This document shows, piece after piece, positions 57,094-64,000 of a stretch of DNA of 64,000 bases (the first letter of the stretch is position 1; every line of letters begins with the position of its first letter). The stretch lies in assembly GCA_973895155.1 (NCBI GenBank), contig OZ316899.1, forward strand, positions 3,596,001 to 3,660,000, in the 5' to 3' direction. Position numbers and translations under genes: made by a program. Origin of the DNA: Marsupella aquatica (taxonomy: Eukaryota > Marchantiophyta). The notes beneath the pieces were generated by a model. It searched no databases. It was not told the DNA's origin and saw only the letters and a list, made by a program, of their open reading frames with translations.

Positions 57094-58937
57094 TTGGACA
57101 CAATAACAACAAATGCAATCGAGAAGTTGTATTTCCAAGCATTATGCATTGATGGATCCAATTTCCTATCTTGGACCTTGGATGTCAGGGCCCACCTCGC
57201 ATCAAAGAATCTAGAAGACACAATCCTAACAGACAATGGCCCTACCCTACAGGAGAAGGCCAAGGCCTTGATCCTAATCCACCACCACCTTGCTGATTCT
57301 TTGAAGCGCCAATATATGAATGCCTACAACCCTCAAGTCCTTTGGGACAAGCTTCATGCAAGATTCGATCATGCACGCACAATTTTCCTCCCGGTAGCGA
57401 GGCATGACTGGATTAATCTCCGCATTTAAGCACATTAAGAAAACATGTCGAGCCCTAGCACATTTAGTCGCATTATACCAGAAGAGTCTGAACACTGATT
57501 GACAAATACGAAGCACATGGAGCATTCTTAGAGACACCAGAAATCTTACCTGAAGTACATCTCGTTTCCCCATTGGAAAGGTCTCAGGCACTAGATGACC
57601 CTAATTGCTGCATACTGGATAGTGGGAACTCACACTTGATATTAAGAACCAAATTTTATTTCACTCACATCGTACCTTCCCAATTACGTAGAGTTACCAC
57701 AATTATGGGCAATCACCAGTTAGAGGAGGGCAATGGCCCAGCCAACCTGGTACTGCCCAAGGCCACAATCATACACATCAAATCCGCAATATATGCCCCG
57801 AAGGCTACATGTAACCTTTTGAGTTTTAAGGACATACAGGAGAACGGCCTATACATCCACACCAACATCCACGAATCCCAAGAGGTATTACACATAGTAG
57901 CCAAGACCTAGCATGGCATAGAAATAAAAGAGACACTGATAGCTTTTCCTCTGGGATTCTATGCCATTAGAATATTACACACCTTTTTCACTAACACCCC
58001 CACACAGACAATAACTGAAACATGGCACCGCCGTCTAGGGCACCCAGGCACACAGATGTTTCACAAGATCCTCAAAGACACGCAGGGAATACCAAATATA
58101 GTACGCCCAACCTCCATGCAATCCCCTTGCTTCGCATGCTCACAGGGAAAGCTCACAATGAGACCTTCCCCATCCACAACAGATAAGAATATACCCAGAT
58201 GCCTTGAGCAAATCCATGCAGACATATGCGGCCCAGTAGATCACCCAAGTGGACCCTTCAGGTTCTTCTTAGCCACCATTGACGCGTCATCAAAATGGTC
58301 CCAAGTCTCACTTCTTTCAACACGCAACTTAGTCTTCTCCTGCCTACTAGCTCACATCCTGCGACTAAAAGCACAATTTCCAGACCACCCTATTAAAACA
58401 CTAAGAGTAGACAACGTGGGAGAATTCACATCACATACATTTGATGATTTCTACACTGCATCTGGGATCGAAGTTGAATATCATGTAGCCTATGTCCACT
58501 TCCAAAATGGGATTGCAGAATCCCTCATTAAACATTTATAGACAATAGCCCAACCACTCCTTATGCAAACCAGTCTCCCACCTTCTGCCTTGGGCCACGC
58601 CATTCTACATGTTGCAACACTCCTCAAATACAGGCCATCCGCTTTCAACACCAGTTCTCCACATCACCTTGCATTTGGAACCTCACCTAACCTGGCACAT
58701 CTCCGAACATTCGGCTGCCAGGTCTTGGTTCCCATAATGGGACCCAAGAGGACTATATTGGGACCCCAGAGGCAGAAGGGGTTTTACATTGGCTTTGACT
58801 CCACATCCATTATCAGATACCTGGAACCTACAACTGCCGATGTATATAAAGCCAGATTTGCCGATTGCCACTTCGATGAGGCAGTATTTCCAGCTTTAAA
58901 TACAACACAGAAGGCAACAGAAGCTACAACTAAACAA
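57094..58937 (+). pseudogene. Copia1 gag-pol, truncated
   Basis: Gag-like part 57094-57429 (SNFLSWTLDVRAHLASKNLE). The zinc knuckle is missing. A frame from 57573 contains the protease motif CCILDSGNSH, a TAG near 57909, the integrase zinc finger (WHRRLGH...CFACSQGK), the integrase core with Asp in HADICGPV and LRVDNVGEFTS, and a TAG at 58539-58541, then the typical FGCQVLVP and GFYIGFDS segments. It ends at 58937 where copia2 starts, before any reverse transcriptase. Confidence 0.85.
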
Positions 58938-59232
58938 TGTTAGGAATTGACTCTAGTTCCCGACATAGTTAGCTTGGCCTTACTAGGGTTAGTTTTAACC
59001 CTAGATTACATTAGGATAAGATCCGCTTAGTTTAGGCCCACTCATCTTGGCCCCCTTGGGGGGTATAGGCTGGAGGGAGAGCACTCTCTCCCTCATTCTT
59101 CACATGTACTCTCATTTGCTATGGAGCCTTCAGGAGTTTCTCCACTCGGGGTGTCTCGTCGGTGTAGCGTCTGATTGAGTGTCTCTCATGTTTCCGCATT
59201 GCTGTCTAGTCCGGAGCCGACGGTTTCTTACA
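58938..59232 (+). repeat. Copia2 5' LTR (295 bp)
   Basis: It starts TGTTAGGAATTG and ends TTTCTTACA, with TGT/ACA inverted ends. A CTTAGTTT... GGGGGGTATAGGC region and the CTCTCTCCC stretch precede a typical transcript-start region. The primer-binding site follows two bases after its end. Confidence 0.88.
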
Positions 59233-59234
59233 AG

Positions 59235-59250
59235 TGGTATCAGAGCTTCG
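59235..59250 (+). other. Copia2 primer-binding site (initiator Met-tRNA)
   Basis: TGGTATCAGAGCTTCG is the complement of the 3' end of plant initiator methionine tRNA with only the last bases less certain, two bases behind the LTR. Confidence 0.92.
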
Positions 59251-60868
59251 TGTTCGTGGTTCGGTGGCCTGGGCAGTGATGAGAGCGATCGTTGTGTTGG
59301 ATCGTGGTGAAAGATTGAATCGTCGTCGACGGTTGCGTGATCTTTTCACTGGCCGTTTCATTTTGAAGGATTCGTGTTCAGAAAGGGTGACGGTTTTCCA
59401 ATTGTAACTTCTCTGAAGTGTTGGATGTGTCACTGTGTTTTTCTGAAGGGATTGTTGGGTGTCCAGTCCAACGATCTTCTATGCACGTCGGTATGCACTA
59501 AGTTCTGGCGAAAGTTTCATTACTTTTCGTTTTCCGAGTGCGGAGTAATCTCATCTTGAGTTTGCTGTTAAGAGCTTGATGCTCTAGGTTATGCTTTGTT
59601 TATGTTTCGACTCTTCTCGTTGTGGGGCCAGTGGGGCCGTTTTCCTTCTCGTTAAAAGTCAAGTTTTTGTAAGCCAAAGTTGCGAAATTTTGCTTGTTGG
59701 GCTTTTCTCTCGAGGTCGCCGCTGCGCAACATTTTTTGGCGGAGCGGCAGGAGAAAGTACGAGAGGACTACCAGGGCGAGTGTACAAGCCCCATCATACG
59801 TACGCCGGTACATGGCGGTACGAGGCCAAAGGCACAAGCAGGTGGGCGGGGTACAACTGTACCCGAAGGTACAGTGGGGAGAGGGAGCTCCCTCCTCACG
59901 GGAGTATTTTCCTGCAGGGCCCAAGGTGTGAGCAGGTACAACTGTACCTGCAGGTACAGTACTTGAAAGTACTGCATTAAGTGGGAAGGGAAGGATTTGT
60001 GCTCCCTTCTTACGGGAGTCATTTTCTTTGGGCACAAGGCCCTATGAGCATTGAAGAGGGGGAGAGGGGGAGCGAGCACTCCTTTCCCTTGGGAGTTTTT
60101 AATTAGGCTCAAGGCCCTATGCTGCAGCTTGGAGAAGGGGTGAGATGGGAGTTTTAATGCTCCCTCCTTTCGGGAGCACTTAAGTGGTTTCAAGGGCACG
60201 AGGCCCTATAAATGTACGAGCTAGCCAGGAGGGCTCGGGTGCATTTAAGGAGGGTACGAGGAAGTATTTAAAGGGTCAATGCGCGACCCTATGCGCGGGA
60301 GGGCAAGGCACGGAAAAGTTTTTTTTAAAGTTTTTTTTTGAGGTCGGTAGGGACGAACGCTCGTCCCTAGTCTTCATTTTTTTTCTTTGTTCTTTTCTTT
60401 TTCTCTCCACGATTACTCTTACTTCCCAGGTGGACAGGTGTTGGCTCCACATTTCTTCTGCTATAAAATTCGACTGTACTTTGATTCCCTCCAAAAGATA
60501 CTTTTCCAGAGAGCTGAATTTTGGCCGAAATTTCCGAATTCGGCGGTTGTCGAGGCAGAATTTTTTTGCACTGCTTTGCAAGGGGATACTCAAGGGAGTT
60601 GAGCACGGGCCTGTGAAATCGATTTGCATTTAACTATTGCGAAATTTTTTCGGGACCTAAGATACCCGACGGGGGTCAAAACGGCCATTTTGACCCCCCT
60701 CCGGTCCGGGTTGAATAAGTTTTCGCTGGAGAAGTTTTTTGCCAAATCATTTTCAGATCTTGGTAGTGTACCTTGCAGGCTACGCGGCAGTGCATTCCAT
60801 TTCCACTTTCACCAACTTTCATTTTTTGGTGACTTTTTGGGTGGAGGTATTTCGGTTGTGTTTCCTGT
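59251..60868 (+). other. Copia2 long leader with tandem units and hairpin
   Basis: No supported gene over 1.6 kb. Four imperfect units, each a CTCCCTCCTnnCGGGAG stem, a T-rich stretch and CAAGGCCCTAT, lie at about 59880, 60000, 60073 and 60155. GTACAACTGTACC and GGTACAGT repeat at 59850 and 59936. An 11-bp hairpin is at 60671-60698. The leader could hold the packaging signal. Confidence 0.6.
60671..60698. repeat. Perfect 11-bp hairpin in copia2 leader
   Basis: GGGGGTCAAAA (60671-60681) and TTTTGACCCCC (60688-60698) are exact reverse complements around a six-base loop CGGCCA. Confidence 0.8.
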
Positions 60869-61648
60869 GTGTTTGTGGCAGCACAAGTGATTTCAAGAAA
60901 GCTTGCGGCGCCAAAGTTTGAGGTGGAGAAGTTTGATGGGAAGGTCAGCTTCAGCCTCTGGACTCGGAAGGTGACCAATGTGTTGATCCAGCAGGGTCTT
61001 GAGAAGACCCTCACTGGAGTGAAACCCTCGAATCTAACAGATGAGGAGTGGGAGGACATGTCGGTGCAGGCGTGTAGCACAATTGAGTTGTTCTTGGCAA
61101 ACAACATTCTCAAGAACGTGTTGGGGATGGATCGGAATGCCAAGAAAATCTGGGATATGCTTACTCAGCTATACCAGAGTATTTCGTTGACTACTCGCAT
61201 TTATCACTTGGAGCGGCTGTTCAGGTTGAAGTTGAAGGATGGTGGCAACATGCGTGATCACCTCAGTCTCTTTGATGAGATTGTGCATGACGTGGCCACG
61301 GCGGGAGACAAGTTGACCGATGAGTATCTTGCGATGCATTTGTTGATGTCGCTTCCTCAGAGCTATTCGACGTTGGTGACAGTCATCACACATGACAAGT
61401 CTACGTTGAAGCTGGATGAGGTAAAGGCTACCATTCTTGCAGAATGGGGCAAGCGACAACTTTCTGGCCGTGACAATGAGTCTGCTGCCTTAGTGGTTAG
61501 AGGCAGATCGATGGAGCGTACTACGGATCAGTCTAGATCTAAATCACATAGTAGATCTAAATCTAAGTCCCGTAGTAAGAAAGTGCAGTGTTGGCATTGC
61601 CATGAGAAGGGCCACACCAAGTGGAATTGTCCTTCTCTGTCAAAGTAG
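60869..61648 (+). CDS. Copia2 gag
   Basis: The frame is open from a GTG at 60869 (no ATG at the expected start; an ATG is either mutated or lies further upstream by splicing) to TAG 61646-61648. It contains FEVEKFDGKVSFSLWTRKV, a UBN2-type capsid region (LDEVKATILAEWGKRQ), a Ser/Arg/Lys-rich stretch and one zinc knuckle CWHCHEKGHTKWNC (about 61590-61632). The same frame continues into pol behind the TAG, so gag and pol were a single ORF or are separated by a suppressible stop. The product forms the particle. Confidence 0.85.
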   Translation: MFVAAQVISRKLAAPKFEVEKFDGKVSFSLWTRKVTNVLIQQGLEKTLTGVKPSNLTDEEWEDMSVQACSTIELFLANNILKNVLGMDRNAKKIWDMLTQLYQSISLTTRIYHLERLFRLKLKDGGNMRDHLSLFDEIVHDVATAGDKLTDEYLAMHLLMSLPQSYSTLVTVITHDKSTLKLDEVKATILAEWGKRQLSGRDNESAALVVRGRSMERTTDQSRSKSHSRSKSKSRSKKVQCWHCHEKGHTKWNCPSLSK

Positions 61649-64000
61649 AAGCGTCCAGCTTCCAATGGTGCATCCTCATCGTCGGCTGGTATTGTGATTG
61701 CTGATAATGAGGATGCTGCTGAAGTGCTATGTATTGGTGCTGTGAATTCTGTGTATGACAATAAATGGATGTTGGATTCGGGTTCCTCTTATCACGTGTG
61801 TCCAACGCAATCGTATTTCTCCACTTACCAACCTTGTACCGGTACTGTGGAAATCGGAAATGGAGTCCGATGTGCGATTGTTGGCATGGGGACTATCAAA
61901 TTCCGGATGTTTGATGGTGTTGTGCGAGCACTGACGGGAGTCAGACACATACCAGACATCTCTAAGAATTTGATTTCTCTTGGTGCTTTGGAAGCTGGTG
62001 GATCTCATTTCACTGCACGTGATGGTGCGCTTTTTGTCGTCAAAGATGATGTATCTTTGATTAAGGCGCTACGGCAGAATAATTTGTACATCTTGGAAGG
62101 AGATGTCATTGCTCCTAGAGTGGAGCATGTGGATTCTGTGGTGGAACGTTCGGATGCAGCGGCAACATCTGTTGTAGAGTCATCTACGGCTGCTTCAATT
62201 GAAGCACCCTCAACATCTGGTCGCACACAAGCCATAGATTTGTGGCATGCACGGTTGGGGCACTTGAGTGGAAAAGGATTGGCGGCCTTGGCAAACAGAG
62301 ATTTGTTGCAAGGCGCTCAATCTGGTAAACTCTCTTTCTATGAAGATTGCATCTTCGGCAAGCAGAGGAGAGTGAGTTTCAGTTCTAGTTCATACCATTC
62401 TCATGAAATTCTTGAGTATGTACATTCGGATGTTTGGGGTCCAGCGCCGGAGCCATCGTTGGGTGGAGCCAGATATTTTGTGACGTTTGTAGATGATTAC
62501 TCTCGAATGTGTTGGTTGTACTACATGAAGGAGAAGTCTCAAGTCTTTGAGATTTTCAAGGAGTGGAAAGCCATGGTAGAACTACAAACTGGGAAGGAGT
62601 TGAAGTGTGTTCGGTCCGATAACGGTGGCGAGTATAAGTCCAATGAGTTTGATCAATTTGGTCGGGACCTTGGCCTCAAGCGTCATTACACTATACCGGA
62701 GACCCCGCAGCAGAATGGAGTTGCAGAACGGTTGAATCGGACATTACTGGAGAAAGCACGCAGCATGCTATGTAAGTCCAAGTTGCCCAACAACTTTTGG
62801 GCTGAAGCTGTCAACCAAGCTGCATACGTCTACAATCTGTCACCGCATAGTAGTAAGTTGATGCAGACTCCATTTGAGTTGTGGTATAAGAGACCTGTTG
62901 ATTACTCTAGACTCCGAGTTTTTGGTTGTGCTGCCTATGTTCACATTGAGCAGACACACGGGTCTAAGTTGGATCCCAAGTCTAAGAAATGTATTTTTCT
63001 CGGCTTTAGTCCTGGGCAGAAGGGCTATAAATTGTGGGATCCTGTCGATTGCAAGGCAGTTGTGAGCAGAAATGTTGTTTTTGACGAAGAATGGTTGTCA
63101 AGACCCCGGGATATTTAGGAGGAACAGGTGGAGGAACCCACTACGGTGGAGCTTGGTGGCGATGAGGAAGCTGCTGGTCCCTCTGGTAGAGGTGCAATTC
63201 CTCAACCAAGGCGCTCCACCAGGGCCAATTTTGGCCAACCCCCTGATAGATTTGGTTTTGCAAATCCTCGTGTTCACGTTGTTGAGCATGACGATGATCC
63301 CGGTGTTATTTTGCTTACTGAAGATGGAGACCCCTCTAGCTATGAAGAAGCTATGGCCTCTCCAGAGAAGGATAAGTGGATGGAGGCGATGTTGAAGGAG
63401 ATGAATTCTTTGAAGAAGAATTCAACTTGGCGCTTAACTGACATGCCTCGCGGGAAAACACTGGTTCCGTGTAGATGGTTGTACAAGAAGAAGCAGGATG
63501 GCACTTACAAGGCTCGCCTTGTGGCCAAAGGGTACACCCAGAAGGAGGGCTTGGACTACACGGAAATTTTCTCACCAGTTGTCAAACTCACTACTATCCG
63601 TGTTTTACTTGCGATTGTGGCATTCTATGATCTTGAGTTAGATCAGATGGATGTAATTACTGCTTTCCTGCATGGATTGCTTGATGTGGAGATTTATATG
63701 ACTCAGCCTCCAGGTTTTATTGATGAGAAGACCAGACACTTGGTGTGTAAGCTCTTGCGCTCGTTATACGGATTGAAGCATAGTCCCAGACAGTGGAATA
63801 AGCGTTTTGATTCCTTCATGTTATCTCAGGGGTTCACACGAAGTGAACATGATTGTTATATTTACATGAAGGAGGTGGAGAATTACTCACGCTTTTGTTA
63901 CATTGTGCTGGCATTGTACGTGGATGACATGCTGATCCTGGCTGAGAATAAGTCTGATGTTGCCCATCTGAAAGCAATGCTGAGTAAGGAGTTTTCAATG
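61649..64000 (+). CDS. Copia2 pol: protease, integrase, reverse transcriptase (partial)
   Basis: In frame with gag. The protease site is WMLDSGSSYHVCP (about 61770). The integrase zinc finger is WHARLGH, then FYEDCIFGKQ, where the first Cys of the CxxC pair is Tyr (TAT). The core has HSDVWGPA, RSDNGGEY and a Glu in GVAERLNRTLL. TAG at 63116-63118 interrupts the linker. The RT begins WMEAMLKEMNSLKKNSTW, then KARLVAKGYTQKEGLDYTE, QMDVITAFLHG and the catalytic YVDDM near 63920, open to the window end. RNase H and the 3' LTR would follow outside. Confidence 0.9.

Larger units (their letters stand above)
58938..64000 (+). mobile_element. Ty1/copia element copia2, 5' LTR to RT, runs off the window
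   Basis: LTR, primer site, long leader, gag, protease, integrase and reverse transcriptase follow in copia order on the plus strand. The 3' part and 3' LTR lie beyond 64000. It is nested in copia1. Only two in-frame TAG codons disturb the 3.1-kb frame, so it is younger than its neighbours. Confidence 0.92.

Overview
The window is repeat-rich nuclear DNA of a green plant (streptophyte). The evidence is TTTAGGG-type telomere-like repeats, GT-AG introns, Ty3/gypsy and Ty1/copia elements with plant-type primer sites, and two CACTA (En/Spm) transposons with plant TNP2/TNPA genes. No RNA gene, CRISPR array or intact host gene was found. I cannot place the organism below streptophyte level. Domain names come from motifs read by eye; no database search was run.

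Layout. Positions 1-2740 hold decayed exons, including a SWIM-type zinc finger. At 3816-4219 is a small inverted-repeat element filled with GTGTACATTTGG units. A Ty3/gypsy element (gypsy1, minus strand) with extra downstream ORFs occupies about 5400-14240. From 14397 to 28962 runs a decayed multi-exon gene (cassette A). It is split by a second gypsy element (gypsy2, minus, 15254-24299) and by a 352-bp MITE. A related cassette B (29153-33570, resuming at 43711-44724) is split by a 10.1-kb CACTA element (CACTA1, 33571-43707) with near-perfect terminal inverted repeats and a CAA target duplication. A left-truncated second CACTA (CACTA2) covers about 45090-52372. After rearranged gypsy gag fragments (53360-56590) comes a truncated copia (copia1, from 56593), cut by a younger copia (copia2, from 58938) that runs off the window end.

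Three features stand out. Gypsy2 carries, between protease and reverse transcriptase and in one frame, a complete C5-cytosine DNA methyltransferase domain (motifs I, IV, VI, VIII, IX/X region), and its integrase ends in a C4HC3 PHD finger. CACTA1 carries a gene with a SET-like domain between its TNPA-like and TNP2 genes. Cassettes A and B share a predicted architecture of helical module, amino-methyltransferase-like fold and FCP1-like phosphatase domain; B has a ParB-like domain upstream and A has an Ulp1-type SUMO protease. Several elements here therefore carry chromatin- or DNA-modification domains.

Nearly every reading frame has in-frame stops, mostly TGA and TAG, plus some frameshifts. 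Many stops are what C-to-T change at CGA and CAG would give, which suggests decay of methylated DNA. Copia2 is the least decayed, with two in-frame TAG codons over more than 3 kb.
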